Shown: in pieces, positions 9,792 through 19,385 of the stretch
Layout of the letters: every line of letters starts with the position of its first letter
How positions within the stretch are numbered: position 1 is the first letter of the stretch
Source of the DNA: Sphaerobacteraceae bacterium
Lineage (GTDB): Bacteria; Chloroflexota; Chloroflexia; Thermomicrobiales; Thermomicrobiaceae
Reading direction: 5' to 3'
Assembly (NCBI GenBank): GCA_007695115.1
Contig: REEK01000166.1
Span: 1-60,074, forward strand
Length of the DNA: 60,074 nt
The notes under the pieces: generated by a model
The model's database searches: none
The model's input: the letters and a program-made list of their open reading frames with translations, nothing else
Told to the model about the DNA's origin: nothing
Program-made: the position numbers and the translations under genes

Positions 9792-9821
9792 TTGACAAGC
9801 CCTGCGAAAAGACGCATGCTA
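9792..9821 (+). promoter_or_regulatory. Putative promoter of the ACIII operon
   Basis: A perfect -35 hexamer TTGACA (9792-9797) is followed after about 17-18 bases by a weak -10 (CATGCT/ATGCTA, 9815-9821). The rest of the 448-bp gap 9564-10011 holds a direct repeat of GGTTTCAGGA (9633-9653), a CTTAA-containing pair around 9612-9629 that could be a response-regulator site, a 7-bp hairpin at 9914-9935 and a GGTGGCGCCACC palindrome near the first ribosome site. No gene is supported there. Confidence 0.4.
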
Positions 9822-10011
9822 CGCCCGAGTCACGCAGCATCGCCATTGTGATGGGTGGCGACCGCCTGACATCATCATTCCGGCAAGCATTTTCGAGCAA
9901 GAAACGTGAGCGACTACCAGCTCAGAAACTGGTAGCCCGAGGGAACGAGCCTCACTTTAGTCGTGCGCCCGGCTGGTCCGGTGGCGCCACCAGGCCTGAT
10001 GGAGGGTAAGG

Positions 10012-10311
10012 GTGGAACTTCCACTTCCAGAGCAAATGACACCAGAACAATGGAGCCATGTGACCGACACGCTCATTCTTCTGTGGGCATTTGCTGGTCT
10101 CATGATTCTCGGTGCCGGGAGTATGCTCGTAGCTCACATCCTGGTTCCGTCGTTGATCGACAAGCGAGACATTCCTGAGAAGTACGGCAAGGGCAGGCCA
10201 ATCGTCTATGCGATTGCCGCAGTTGCGTTTGTCGGTGCGATTTTTGTCTTTGCCAGCTTCGTTGGCGCACTCGAAGAGTTTCGCGAGATTTATCCGGCGA
10301 CTTGGGTCTAG
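10012..10311 (+). CDS. Small two-helix membrane protein leading the ACIII operon
   Basis: A 99-residue protein, GTG start with GGAGG about 8 bases upstream. Two hydrophobic helices (about residues 21-46 and 63-82) flank a charged cytoplasmic-type loop VPSLIDKRDIPEKYGKGRP. It precedes actA by 70 bases on the same strand and lies after the only promoter-like region, so it is almost certainly the first gene of the operon. It does not resemble ActA-F. It may be an accessory subunit in the place of the small ActG/H/I-type subunits of other ACIII complexes, or an assembly factor. Confidence 0.7.
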   Translation: MELPLPEQMTPEQWSHVTDTLILLWAFAGLMILGAGSMLVAHILVPSLIDKRDIPEKYGKGRPIVYAIAAVAFVGAIFVFASFVGALEEFREIYPATWV

Positions 10312-10381
10312 CACTTCCCGGAGGGGGTCCGGTTCGCCGACGGGCAAGCCGGTTTGATGGAAACGGAGCGGAGCAGCAAGC

Positions 10382-10912
10382 ATGCGACGATTTATGCGGC
10401 CACTGATCGTCGGCCTGGTTCTCTTGATTTTGCTGGCATTGCCAGTGACTGCTGTGCTTGCTCGCAGCTATTTCCTGAGCCCAACCTGGCAGCCGGCGGC
10501 AGAGCAGCCAATTGCCTTCCCACACACACGCCACGCGCAAGTGGCGCAACTCGACTGTGAGTACTGCCACCGGGGCGTTGCCGAGGACGGCTACGCAGGT
10601 ATGCCGGCACTCGAACTCTGCATGGATTGCCACCAGTCGATCCAGACCGGAAGCGCGGAGATCGATACGCTCATTGATTACTTCGAGAATGGTGATCCAG
10701 TCAACTGGGAACGAGTACACCAGATGCCTGACCATGTTCACTTCGTGCATTCATCTCACGTCAACTACGGGTTCGACTGTGCCGAGTGTCACGGGGATAT
10801 GGAGACGGAGATCGATTACGCCGAACAGGTGCGTGACCTCCGTATGGGTGACTGTATCGACTGTCACAAAGAATACGGGGCACCAACCGATTGTTCTGTG
10901 TGTCACTACTAA
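10382..10912 (+). CDS. actA: ACIII subunit ActA, pentaheme cytochrome c
   Basis: A 176-residue secreted or anchored cytochrome with one N-terminal hydrophobic helix (residues 7-27). Five CXXCH heme sites are visible: CEYCH, CMDCH, CAECH, CIDCH and CSVCH, matching the pentaheme ActA of Alternative Complex III. Additional histidines (HTRH, HVHFVHSSH) can serve as distal ligands. It takes electrons from the ActB iron-sulphur clusters and passes them toward the mono-heme ActE. Ribosome site GGAGCAG lies before the ATG. Confidence 0.92.
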   Translation: MRRFMRPLIVGLVLLILLALPVTAVLARSYFLSPTWQPAAEQPIAFPHTRHAQVAQLDCEYCHRGVAEDGYAGMPALELCMDCHQSIQTGSAEIDTLIDYFENGDPVNWERVHQMPDHVHFVHSSHVNYGFDCAECHGDMETEIDYAEQVRDLRMGDCIDCHKEYGAPTDCSVCHY

Positions 10913-11026
10913 CTTTGAATCCGGGGTGGGCGATCGTGCGACACGCTCACCAGACGACGTCGGGCTACTGGCCCAGAGATGAGCACGTGATGGCGCCTAC
11001 GGCCTTCATTACCATGGACGGATGCG

Positions 11027-13231
11027 ATGCGACGGCGTGATTTCCTGAAGCTGTTGACCGTTTCGACGACCGGAGCCGTGCTGTTTACCGGGTGTAAGCT
11101 CGGCGGCTATCCGGACCGTGAATTTCAGAAGCAGAGCCCGGTCGAGCATCCGGCGGATATCCCGTTCGGTCGCGACAACTGGTACGCCACGGCGATGCCT
11201 GCGATTGGTGGCGGCCTTGGTGTGATCGTCCGGGTGTTTGAAGGACGTGCAAAGAAGATCGAGGGCAACCCCGACTTCCCATTGAACGTTGGTAAAACCG
11301 GCCCGCGTGCCCAGGCGATCGTTCAGGAGCTCTACCACCCGGATCGGATCGATGGTCCGATGCGGCGCAACGGAAACAGCTTCGAGAGCATCTCCTGGAG
11401 TGATGCAACGGCCGAGGTAGCCCAGCTGGTCTCCAACGCCAGTTCACCGGTGCTCGTTACCGAGCCGATCAGTGGCGCGATTGCCCGAGTCGCCGGTGAG
11501 TTTGCCGAGCAGGCCGGAGCCCGCCACGCGGTCTACGAGCCGGACGAGTACGTTGTCCTGCGAGCCGCAATGCAGCGCGTTTTTGGAACTGACCGATTCC
11601 CGGCGCTCGATCTCCCGAACTCGGGAGCGATCGTCAGCTTCGGAGCCGATTTCCTGCACAACTGGATTTCTCCAGTCATGTTCTCCGTCGGCTACGGTGA
11701 GTTCCGCCAGGGCGGCAACGGCACCCGCGGCAGCTACTACCATGTTGGTCCCCGCCTGTCAGACAGTGCGGCGAGTGCTGACCGATGGTACCCATGTTCA
11801 CCAGGGTCGGAAGGCCACATTGCGCTGGCCGTGGCGTACACCCTCGTCGAAGAGGGTATGGCGTCGGAGGAGCGAGCCAGTGAGGTCTACGGCGGCCTGT
11901 CGCTGGGGGATTACTCTCCAGAAGACGTCGCGGCAGATACCGGTCTGTCAGCTGAACAGATCCGTGAAATCGCCCGTGAGCTGGGTCGCAACGCTCCGAG
12001 TGTTGCGATTGCCGGTGGTTCTGCGGCGGCACATACCAACGGACTGTTTAATCTCTGTGCAGTCTTCGCCCTCAATTACCTGACGGAGAGCGTCAACACT
12101 GAGGGTGGAATTCTGACCAACACCGGCTCTCCGGATCCGGATGTGATTCCCAACAAGATCGGTGGAAACTCCTTCGCCGAGTGGGATGAGCTGATCGAGG
12201 AGATGCTGGCGGGTGATGTGGACCTCCTGATGGTGCACAAAGCCAACCCTGTGTTCGGGATGCCGGCAGCCAGCCGCTTCCAGGACGCACTCGACCAGGT
12301 TTCGACGGTGGTCAGTTTCTCGAGCTTCATGGATGAAACCACCCGACATGCCGACCTGATTCTTCCTGACAACACCACGCTCGAACAGTGGGGACTCGAT
12401 GTCCCCGATCCGTCACCTGGATTCCAGTTGGTGAGCATTCAGCAGCCAGTTGTGGAGCCGTTCGTCAGCTCACGCAACTTCGGTGACTCGTTGATTCGCA
12501 TCTCGAACGATGCGGGGCTCTCCTTCACATGGAGTTCCATGGAGAACGCAGTTCGGGAACTCGGTGGAGCTCTCGGCGGCGTTGGCCGTGGCCTGCCGGA
12601 AGAGGCGAGTGACCCACGTGAATTCTTCGTCGCCATGCAGACCCAGGGCGGCTGGTGGGATGAAGAGAGCATGACGTCCGATGCGCCATCCGGTCCTGAA
12701 GATATGCCGTCACCAGCTGAGCCACAATTCACCGGTGATGAATCCGAATACGATTTCTACCTGCTTCCGTTCCCGACGAACTCGTATGAGTACGGCGAAA
12801 CGGCGAACCTGCCATGGTTGCAGGGCCTGCCGGATCCGATTACCACGGCGGTCTGGACGACCTGGGTCGAGCTCAATCCGAACACCGCCGACGATATGGG
12901 TGTTCAGCTCGGCGATATCGTCCGTATCGAATCTCCGAACGGCAGCATTGAAGTTCCGGTGTACGTCAACCCGGCTGCGCCGCCAACGGTGGCCGCAGTG
13001 CCGATCGGGCAGGGACACACCGAATACACCCACTATGCAGAAGACCGTGGCGCAAACCCCATTGAGATCGTTGCGTCACAGACCGACAGTGAAACTGGAG
13101 CACTGGCCTGGGCAGCGACCCGGGTGCGCATCGAGCCGTTGAACCGGCGAGAGCGGTTCCCACGCTTCGAGCGCCAGCTTCCGTTCCAGCTCGAAGAGAA
13201 CCCGATCGTGCAGGTTACCCGTGATGCGTAG
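11027..13231 (+). CDS. actB1: ACIII subunit ActB1, molybdopterin-oxidoreductase-like protein
   Basis: A 734-residue protein homologous to the molybdopterin oxidoreductase family. The N-terminus has a Tat-type motif RRRDFLK followed by FTGC, so it is exported folded and perhaps lipid-modified. There is no N-terminal CX2CX3C cluster and no plausible Cys/SeCys molybdenum ligand, as expected for ActB, which has lost the cofactor. The second half (about residues 580-715) is a molydopterin-dinucleotide-binding-like barrel. In many ACIII complexes this part is fused to the ferredoxin part; here the two are separate genes 52 bases apart. Confidence 0.92.
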   Translation: MRRRDFLKLLTVSTTGAVLFTGCKLGGYPDREFQKQSPVEHPADIPFGRDNWYATAMPAIGGGLGVIVRVFEGRAKKIEGNPDFPLNVGKTGPRAQAIVQELYHPDRIDGPMRRNGNSFESISWSDATAEVAQLVSNASSPVLVTEPISGAIARVAGEFAEQAGARHAVYEPDEYVVLRAAMQRVFGTDRFPALDLPNSGAIVSFGADFLHNWISPVMFSVGYGEFRQGGNGTRGSYYHVGPRLSDSAASADRWYPCSPGSEGHIALAVAYTLVEEGMASEERASEVYGGLSLGDYSPEDVAADTGLSAEQIREIARELGRNAPSVAIAGGSAAAHTNGLFNLCAVFALNYLTESVNTEGGILTNTGSPDPDVIPNKIGGNSFAEWDELIEEMLAGDVDLLMVHKANPVFGMPAASRFQDALDQVSTVVSFSSFMDETTRHADLILPDNTTLEQWGLDVPDPSPGFQLVSIQQPVVEPFVSSRNFGDSLIRISNDAGLSFTWSSMENAVRELGGALGGVGRGLPEEASDPREFFVAMQTQGGWWDEESMTSDAPSGPEDMPSPAEPQFTGDESEYDFYLLPFPTNSYEYGETANLPWLQGLPDPITTAVWTTWVELNPNTADDMGVQLGDIVRIESPNGSIEVPVYVNPAAPPTVAAVPIGQGHTEYTHYAEDRGANPIEIVASQTDSETGALAWAATRVRIEPLNRRERFPRFERQLPFQLEENPIVQVTRDA

Positions 13232-13283
13232 CGCAATGTCTGGGGCGACGCACGCGAGTCGCAACGGCCTGAGAGGAGTCTGA

Positions 13284-14003
13284 ATGTCAGCACGTTGGGG
13301 GATGGTCATCGATCTCGATCGATGTACGGGCTGTCAGGCCTGTGTGGTCGCCTGTCAGGCAGAAAACAACATCCCGATTAACACCGAGGACATCTTCCAC
13401 CAGCGTCGCGCGATCGAATGGATCCGCGTTGAGCGCTACTGGGAAGGTGAGTATCCGAACGTCAAGGCACGGTATATTCCGATTCCGTGTATGCACTGCG
13501 CTCAGGCTCCTTGCGAGTCCGTCTGTCCCGTCTATGCGACGTACCAGACGAATCAGGGTATCAACATGCAGATCTACAACCGCTGCATTGGTACCCGGTA
13601 CTGTGCCGTGAACTGCCCGTGGCACGTTCGGTTCTTCAACTACTGGGAACCGAAGTGGCCGGAGAGTCTCAAGCACCAGCTCAACCCGCACGTTTCGGTG
13701 CGGAGCCGTGGTGTGATGGAGAAGTGCACGTTCTGTGTTCAGCGGATCGTTCGCACTGAGCAGCAGGCCCAGGTCGATGGCCGCGAGGTCCAGGACGGCG
13801 AGTTCACCACCGCGTGTGCTCAGGCGTGTCCAACGGATGCCATCGTGTTCGGTGATCTGGATGATCCGGAGAGCCGGGTTGGTCAGATGGCGGCAGACAC
13901 CGATCGCGGGTACCAGCTCCTTAGCGGGCTCGGAACTGACCCGGCGGTGCTGTACCTGAAGAAAATCGATCCGGATGCGCCGGAAGAAAACGGTCACTAC
14001 TAG
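13284..14003 (+). CDS. actB2: ACIII subunit ActB2, iron-sulphur protein
   Basis: A 239-residue ferredoxin-like protein with four cluster sites. The first is CTGCQACVVAC, the second CMHCAQAPCESVCP, the third CIGTRYCAVNCPW and the fourth uses CTFC plus CAQACP. The third site has Thr where a fourth Cys would bind, which fits the single [3Fe-4S] cluster known for ActB. It relays electrons from the quinol site in ActC to ActA. Normally this is the C-terminal part of ActB; here it is a free gene with its own ATG and ribosome site (GAGAGGAG). Confidence 0.92.
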   Translation: MSARWGMVIDLDRCTGCQACVVACQAENNIPINTEDIFHQRRAIEWIRVERYWEGEYPNVKARYIPIPCMHCAQAPCESVCPVYATYQTNQGINMQIYNRCIGTRYCAVNCPWHVRFFNYWEPKWPESLKHQLNPHVSVRSRGVMEKCTFCVQRIVRTEQQAQVDGREVQDGEFTTACAQACPTDAIVFGDLDDPESRVGQMAADTDRGYQLLSGLGTDPAVLYLKKIDPDAPEENGHY

Positions 14004-14027
14004 CCGGGAAGGGTGGAGCAGTCGAAC

Positions 14028-15398
14028 ATGTCTTCACACGGACATATAGTTCCAAGAGTCTGGTCGCTCTCCCCGCGTGAGATCGCCGCAGACGGAACAC
14101 GACGCATTGGGGAGCTAGGCTCCCTTTACAGATTAGGAATCATCGTCGCTGCCGTACTGGCAGTCGTCGGGATCGTCTCGTTGATCGCAGGACCACTGCT
14201 GCAGGGGTATTCAGACCGCGCTGTCTGGACCTACGTGACCGCAGTGTTCTTCTTTCTGATGTCAACGGTTGCGGCCGCTCCGTGTCTCTCGGTCGGGCTT
14301 CGCCTGGCTCGAGGTCACTGGCGCCGTCCAGTAAATCGGGTTGCGGAGATCTGGGCCGCGGCCCTCATCGTTCCGGCGATTCTCTTCTTTGTGCTGCAGG
14401 GTACGCACCCGAGCTCGATGGATCGCTCTTCACTCTGGATGGGCTGGCCGGGAGCTCCCTGGCTGTGGTCCAGCATCATGATGATCTCTCTGGTGGCGTG
14501 CGGTTACGCGTTTCTGTACATCAGCGCTCGACCGGATTTCGCGATTCTTCGGGATCAGGTAGATCCGAACCCGAAGGGCTTTTTCGCCCGCATGGCGGGT
14601 GACTGGCGCGGCACCATCAAGCAGTGGGCCGTCCATGATCGCGGACTGAGCTACATCGGCGTCTTCTATCTCATGCTCTTCGTGGGCACCATGACGGTCA
14701 TCTCCAGTGACTTCATCATTGGAATGGTCCCGGGTTACCACAGTTCGATCTTCCCGGTGTACTGGGTGGTGACATCGTTCCAGGCCGGAATTGCATTGAC
14801 GATCGTGACATCGGCAATCCTCCGCAAGTTCGGTGGGGCCGAGAAGTACCTGGAGCTGGATCAGTTCTGGGGTCTGTCCAAGATGCTGCTTGCGTTTGGG
14901 CTGCTCTGGTTCTACTTCTGGTGGTCAGAGTTCATCATTACCTGGTACAGCCGTATGCCGTATGAAGTGAACTTCCTGAGGTTCTTCTTCTTCGATACCT
15001 ATCTCTGGCTGTTCGTTATCGTGATTGGCTTCTGTTTCCTGGCACCACTGCTCGGTCTGATGTGGAACTTCGTCAGACGCAGTTACAACGGTCCGACGGT
15101 GGTGGCCGTGCTGGTGCTGCTGGGAATCATGGCAGATCGAATCCGGCTCGCATCGATCGGTTCGACTGTTGAGGACATCTACGCACCGTACTTTCTGGAG
15201 GTGCCAAGTACGCACTACCCAGGTGTGTTCGATGTGTTATTGACTGTGGGCTTCATTGGAGCTGCGGTCGGAATTGTTCTGGTAGCCATGCGGTTTATCG
15301 CAGTGCCATCCATCTGGGAAGTCACGAGCGGACTCTGGCTGCGGAAGATGCGCAAGTTCAAGAAGGCTGAAGTGATCGTCATCGGAAAGCCGGAATAG
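14028..15398 (+). CDS. actF: ACIII NrfD-like membrane subunit, ActF type
   Basis: A 456-residue polytopic protein with about ten membrane helices of the NrfD/PsrC family. It shares the family plan of ActC but lacks its GISHAG-type quinol-site motif, so it is assigned as the ActF-type subunit. The ATG at 14028 follows GTGGAG nine bases upstream; the GTG at 14013 would add five residues and cannot be excluded. In the better-known operons actF follows actE, whereas here it precedes actC. The exact ActC/ActF naming rests on motif comparison only. Confidence 0.8.
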   Translation: MSSHGHIVPRVWSLSPREIAADGTRRIGELGSLYRLGIIVAAVLAVVGIVSLIAGPLLQGYSDRAVWTYVTAVFFFLMSTVAAAPCLSVGLRLARGHWRRPVNRVAEIWAAALIVPAILFFVLQGTHPSSMDRSSLWMGWPGAPWLWSSIMMISLVACGYAFLYISARPDFAILRDQVDPNPKGFFARMAGDWRGTIKQWAVHDRGLSYIGVFYLMLFVGTMTVISSDFIIGMVPGYHSSIFPVYWVVTSFQAGIALTIVTSAILRKFGGAEKYLELDQFWGLSKMLLAFGLLWFYFWWSEFIITWYSRMPYEVNFLRFFFFDTYLWLFVIVIGFCFLAPLLGLMWNFVRRSYNGPTVVAVLVLLGIMADRIRLASIGSTVEDIYAPYFLEVPSTHYPGVFDVLLTVGFIGAAVGIVLVAMRFIAVPSIWEVTSGLWLRKMRKFKKAEVIVIGKPE

Positions 15399-15426
15399 GC
15401 CGGAGAGCCGCTTCGCGGAGGAACAG

Positions 15427-16800
15427 ATGCAGGAACGACATCCCTTAAAGGGAGAAGCAATTACAAAGGAATTGCTCCGGCCACTCAACCAGACACCGAT
15501 GATCTTCTGGGTTGCGGTGATCATTCTGGGTGGGATTCTCACGGCGTTCGCGTTCGCCGTCGGCTGGATGTTCTACTGGGGCCTCGGTACAACCGGCCTC
15601 AACACCCCGATCTTCTGGGGATTCATGATCACGAACTTCGTGTTCTGGATCGGTATCAGTCACGCAGGGGTGATGATCTCGGCCATTCTGCGCCTCACCC
15701 AGGCAGAGTGGAGACGCCCGGTTACCCGTGCGGCCGAGGTCATGACGATTTTCAGTCTTCTGACGGCTATGCTCTTTCCGTTCCTGCATACCGGCCGTCC
15801 ATGGAGAACTGTCTACTGGGTGTTCCCGTATGACTTCGACCGCGGTATCTGGCCTGATCCGCGTGGTCCGCTGGTGTGGGATCCGGCTGCAGTGTTCACC
15901 TACCTGACTGGTAGTACGCTGTTTCTGTACACCACACTGATTCCGGATATGGCGCTCCTTCGGGATCGCTCTACCGGATGGCGCAAGACGCTGTACACCA
16001 TCCTCGCGCTTGGCTGGCGCGGGAACGAGCGCCAGTGGAAGCTCCAGCTCGTCGCCGGTATTCTGCTGTCGGCCCTGATTCTTCCAGTGTTCGTGTCGGT
16101 GCACAGTATCGTGTCCTGGGACTTTGCGGTCTCGCTCATCCCGGTCTGGCACGCGTCCATTTTTGCTCCGTACTTCGTGATCGGAGCGGTCCACTCAGGG
16201 GTCTCGGCGGTGATTACCCTGATGGCCTTAATGAGGTGGTTATTCGGGTTCCATAATTACTTACGTGAGGAACATTTCGACAGTATAGGCCGCTTGCTCG
16301 TGGTCGTGGCTACCGGCTGGATGTGGTTCTTCGTCCTGGACATCATCTTCGCGATGTTCACCAGAGATCCCAGAGAGCTCGTAGTGATGGAACAGCGCAT
16401 CTTCGAGTGGCCGTATGCGATGTTGCTCGCGTTCGTGTTCGTATTCGCGTACATCATTCCGGTGCCGGTCTGGATGTTCCAGAGATTCCGGCGCAACATC
16501 AAGATCATGTTCTGGACCTCGTTGATGGTCAACGTTGGTATGTGGGCTGAGCGGTACTGGCTCATCCTGCCGGGTCTGGAGCGCAAGTTCGAGTTCACGT
16601 TCATGTGGAGCTGGTACCGACCGAGCATTGTTGAGTTGACGCTCGTCTTTGGCTCGTTCGCGCTGGTTACGTTCCTGTTGCTGCTCTTCTCGAAGATCTT
16701 CCCGCCAGTTGCGGTCTGGGAAGAGATGGAGGGCGTGAACTTCGCGCAGGATATCCAGGTTGGTAAGCGCACCGTCCATGCGACGATCCGCGAAGAGTAG
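15427..16800 (+). CDS. actC: ACIII quinol-oxidising membrane subunit ActC
   Basis: A 457-residue NrfD-type protein with about ten helices. The stretch FWIGISHAGVMISAILRL (near residues 77-94), followed by RRPVTRAAEVMTIF and FPFLHTGRPW, is the conserved ActC region that carries the quinol-site His; the acidic loop YDFDRGIWPD follows. It oxidises menaquinol and hands electrons to the clusters of ActB2. The gene lies 28 bases after the ActF-type gene with ribosome site CGGAGGAAC. Confidence 0.9.
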   Translation: MQERHPLKGEAITKELLRPLNQTPMIFWVAVIILGGILTAFAFAVGWMFYWGLGTTGLNTPIFWGFMITNFVFWIGISHAGVMISAILRLTQAEWRRPVTRAAEVMTIFSLLTAMLFPFLHTGRPWRTVYWVFPYDFDRGIWPDPRGPLVWDPAAVFTYLTGSTLFLYTTLIPDMALLRDRSTGWRKTLYTILALGWRGNERQWKLQLVAGILLSALILPVFVSVHSIVSWDFAVSLIPVWHASIFAPYFVIGAVHSGVSAVITLMALMRWLFGFHNYLREEHFDSIGRLLVVVATGWMWFFVLDIIFAMFTRDPRELVVMEQRIFEWPYAMLLAFVFVFAYIIPVPVWMFQRFRRNIKIMFWTSLMVNVGMWAERYWLILPGLERKFEFTFMWSWYRPSIVELTLVFGSFALVTFLLLLFSKIFPPVAVWEEMEGVNFAQDIQVGKRTVHATIREE

Positions 16801-16813
16801 GGGGAAGTAGACG

Positions 16814-17377
16814 ATGGCATTCCGGGAAGTACTCGGTGTCTACAAGGATCTGGATACGGCAGTCGCCGCGACGGATGCTTTCGCAGACGCCGGATTCACA
16901 AGAGAGGACTTCGATGTCCTCACCAACGCTCCGTATCCTGAGGGCGCATTCGGCGAGGATCCTGGCCGGCATCGGCTCTTCATGTTCCCGCTGATCGGCG
17001 CGGCCTCCGGTTTCGCGGTGGGCCTGCTCATTACGGCAGGTACGCAGCTCGCATATCCACTGGTTACCTACGGTATGCCGCTGCTCTCGATTCCGCCGAT
17101 GATCGTGATCATGTACGAAGGCACGATGCTTGGCGCCCTGATCTTCACCGTGCTGGGTGTGCTCTTCGAGTCCCGCCTCCCACGGCTGCGGCTCGGCGTC
17201 TATGACAAGCGCATCACCTACGGGTCGATCGGTATCCTGGCCCGTGTTCCGGCCGATCGAATCGATGATGCCGAGAAGGCACTTCGCAGCGTCGAGCACG
17301 AGAACATCGTCTCCGAGAACGACAACGGCGACGTGATCTCGGAGAACGAGTACGAGCCGAGGGGAGCACAGGCATGA
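16814..17377 (+). CDS. actD: ACIII subunit ActD (DUF3341)
   Basis: A 187-residue DUF3341 protein. The soluble N-terminus (residues 1-55) starts with the family pattern FREVLGVYKDLDTAVAATDA, two membrane helices follow (about 57-80 and 92-118), and the C-terminal tail is soluble. This is the structural ActD subunit. The stop overlaps the actE start by four bases (ATGA). Confidence 0.9.
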   Translation: MAFREVLGVYKDLDTAVAATDAFADAGFTREDFDVLTNAPYPEGAFGEDPGRHRLFMFPLIGAASGFAVGLLITAGTQLAYPLVTYGMPLLSIPPMIVIMYEGTMLGALIFTVLGVLFESRLPRLRLGVYDKRITYGSIGILARVPADRIDDAEKALRSVEHENIVSENDNGDVISENEYEPRGAQA

Positions 17378-17934
17378 GCCTTTCCGGCATTCGGACCGGG
17401 ATAACGGCCCGAGGCCGGCGTGGGTTGCGGCGAGCCGTATTGCTCGGCGTCACGATGACCCTTTCGCTGGTCATGGCCGGCTGTATTGATTCGATCCCGT
17501 CGACGAATACGTATCCGATCGACTTCTTCTCGGAGATGCACTACTCCAAGTCCTGGGGTGCCGGTGAGCCAGACGGCTGGAATCCGCCAGCCGGGAGTGT
17601 TCCGATCACCGGTGGAGAAGTTGCCTGGGAGTTCGAGGAAGCTGCTGATCTGGAGAATCCGTTCGAGAGCAATGGCGAGCTGGGGCAGACAGTCTACGAG
17701 CTGAACTGCCAGCACTGTCACGGACCAGAAGGTGCCGGAGATGGGCCAATTGCCGACCAGTTCGAGTTCTATGACGCACCGTTGCCGTCGAACTTGCAGG
17801 AGTCGGATCTGACTGATGGAGAGATGTTCCACATCGTGACCTATGGTCTGGACACGCATATGCCGGCATTCCAGCCATTGCTCACCCCGGAGCAGCGCTG
17901 GGCCGTCGTGGAGCACCTGCGCGATCTGCAGTAG
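17374..17934 (+). CDS. actE: ACIII subunit ActE, monoheme cytochrome c lipoprotein
   Basis: A 186-residue exported cytochrome. A long basic N-terminus and hydrophobic stretch end in a lipobox VMAGC (Cys near residue 31), so it is probably lipid-anchored. One heme site CQHCH near residue 112 and a downstream Met ligand in HMPAFQ are visible. It is the electron exit of the complex to a terminal oxidase or soluble carrier. No oxidase genes follow in this window. A strong terminator closes the operon. Confidence 0.9.
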   Translation: MSLSGIRTGITARGRRGLRRAVLLGVTMTLSLVMAGCIDSIPSTNTYPIDFFSEMHYSKSWGAGEPDGWNPPAGSVPITGGEVAWEFEEAADLENPFESNGELGQTVYELNCQHCHGPEGAGDGPIADQFEFYDAPLPSNLQESDLTDGEMFHIVTYGLDTHMPAFQPLLTPEQRWAVVEHLRDLQ

Positions 17935-17976
17935 CGAAGTACCGGGTCTGACCCCCGAAATTCAATACCGACCAGC

Positions 17977-18016
17977 AACGCAGGCGATCACATCGATCGC
18001 CTGCGTTTTGTTGTGT
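17977..18016 (+). terminator. Intrinsic terminator of the ACIII operon
   Basis: A perfect 13-bp stem (17977-17989 with 17995-18007), loop ACATC, followed by TTGTTGTGTG, lies 42 bases after the actE stop. Confidence 0.9.
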
Positions 18017-18157
18017 GTGGCCCTGACGGACTGTGTTCGTTCCAACATGGGAGCGTTGGCGTATCGAGCATGCGTGTGAGAACCGACGTCGCGATGGAAC
18101 GCGCACGGCATCTCGGTCACCTCTCAGAACCGCGGTGGAAACTGGTTTCCAACGTGT

Positions 18158-19192
18158 TCAGGATCTGAATTGGCGATCAGACGCTGACGCTGGAGCAGCC
18201 ACCAGTCCCTGAATACCATCCAGCTCGACCCCGGCCACCTGCCATGAATCGCCCGAATCGTCACTCACCAGCAAACTCCCCTGCCGGGTTCCGGCAAAGA
18301 CGGTCGACGGCTGGTCTTCCGGGATGATCAACGCATACGGCATCTCCGCCATCGGCACATCCAGACCGTTCGAGAGTGGCTCCCACGGGGCGTCGCCGAT
18401 CTTCCGGTAGATCACCGCCTCGCTGGAATCATCGTCCCGGTGGGCATATCGGGCACTGTGTGATGCCGAGACGAACCAGCGATCCGGGTCTGTGGGATCG
18501 ACTGCGAGCGCCCAGGCATAGTGACGGTCCATTCCCTCATCTACGGGCGTCCAGGTATCTCCGGCGTCATGGCTGGCTGCAACGCCACCGCCGGCTGCCT
18601 CATAGATGCGGGTGGGATCAGCAGGATGGGTCCGGACACAGTGTGAATCATGATAGGAACCCGGCTTCCGGTCTTCCCAGGTTGCACCGCCGTCGATGCT
18701 GCGCATCACGCCACCAAGTTCGATCCCCGCGAAGATCAGGTCCGGATCGTGATACGAGAGCGCAATCCACCGGACATGCGACGTCCATGGGCGGGGCGGA
18801 AACGACCAGGTCGGAGCGCTCGGAAGCGAACGCAGCGATTCGAGATCTGTCCAGCTCTCGCCGTCGTCATGACTAACATAAAGCGAACTCGGTTCAGTTC
18901 CGGCGTAGACGGCGTGGATGCCGCCGGCAATCCCTGATGGCGATATCGCAACCGATGGAAACCGGTCATGAGGAATCGCCTGATCGACGCGAACCCACGA
19001 TTGACCGGCATCGAGACTTCGGTACAGTCCATCGTCGAACGTACCGGCGTACAGCCTGTCCGGATTGACCGGGTCCACCGCAATGCACTGAACGCCGTGA
19101 TCGGACAACAGAATCGTCGATGACCACTGCCCATCTTCGGAGCGGGACAGTCGAGCGACATGCTGTCCCGTTGCGGCATAGAGTACCGTCAT
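18158..19192 (-). CDS. BNR-repeat (sialidase-like beta-propeller) protein
   Basis: A 344-residue protein built of repeated blades with Asp-box motifs: SLDAGQSW, SHDDGESW, SIDGGATW, SHDAGDTW and SDDSGDSW. Such propellers occur in the exo-alpha-sialidase and VPS10-like superfamily, but no catalytic sialidase residues or signal peptide are evident, so it is likely a cytoplasmic binding or environmental-response protein. Start placed at 19192 (MTVLYAATG), where the first blade begins; the frame stays open to 19303 but that extension is Cys/Arg-rich and unlike the rest. Confidence 0.8.
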   Translation of the reverse strand: MTVLYAATGQHVARLSRSEDGQWSSTILLSDHGVQCIAVDPVNPDRLYAGTFDDGLYRSLDAGQSWVRVDQAIPHDRFPSVAISPSGIAGGIHAVYAGTEPSSLYVSHDDGESWTDLESLRSLPSAPTWSFPPRPWTSHVRWIALSYHDPDLIFAGIELGGVMRSIDGGATWEDRKPGSYHDSHCVRTHPADPTRIYEAAGGGVAASHDAGDTWTPVDEGMDRHYAWALAVDPTDPDRWFVSASHSARYAHRDDDSSEAVIYRKIGDAPWEPLSNGLDVPMAEMPYALIIPEDQPSTVFAGTRQGSLLVSDDSGDSWQVAGVELDGIQGLVAAPASASDRQFRS

Positions 19193-19385
19193 GATGTCCT
19201 CGCAGTCGTAAAGCAAACGAGTTTCGAGTATCGGTTGATTATGCTCTGGATTGTCGCATACACGCTGCATACGGAAACGGCTCCAGCGGCACGTCTCTTG
19301 CATCGAAACGGTAAGGCATGGGTGAATTCACTCGATTCACTCGGCCTGGGCAGGTATTACGGCACCGCAGGAAGGTAAAAGAGCT

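Noticed and set aside
10012-17934. Operon as polysulfide reductase or nitrate reductase
   Set aside because: Five-heme ActA, DUF3341 ActD, two NrfD proteins and cofactor-less ActB1 together identify Alternative Complex III.
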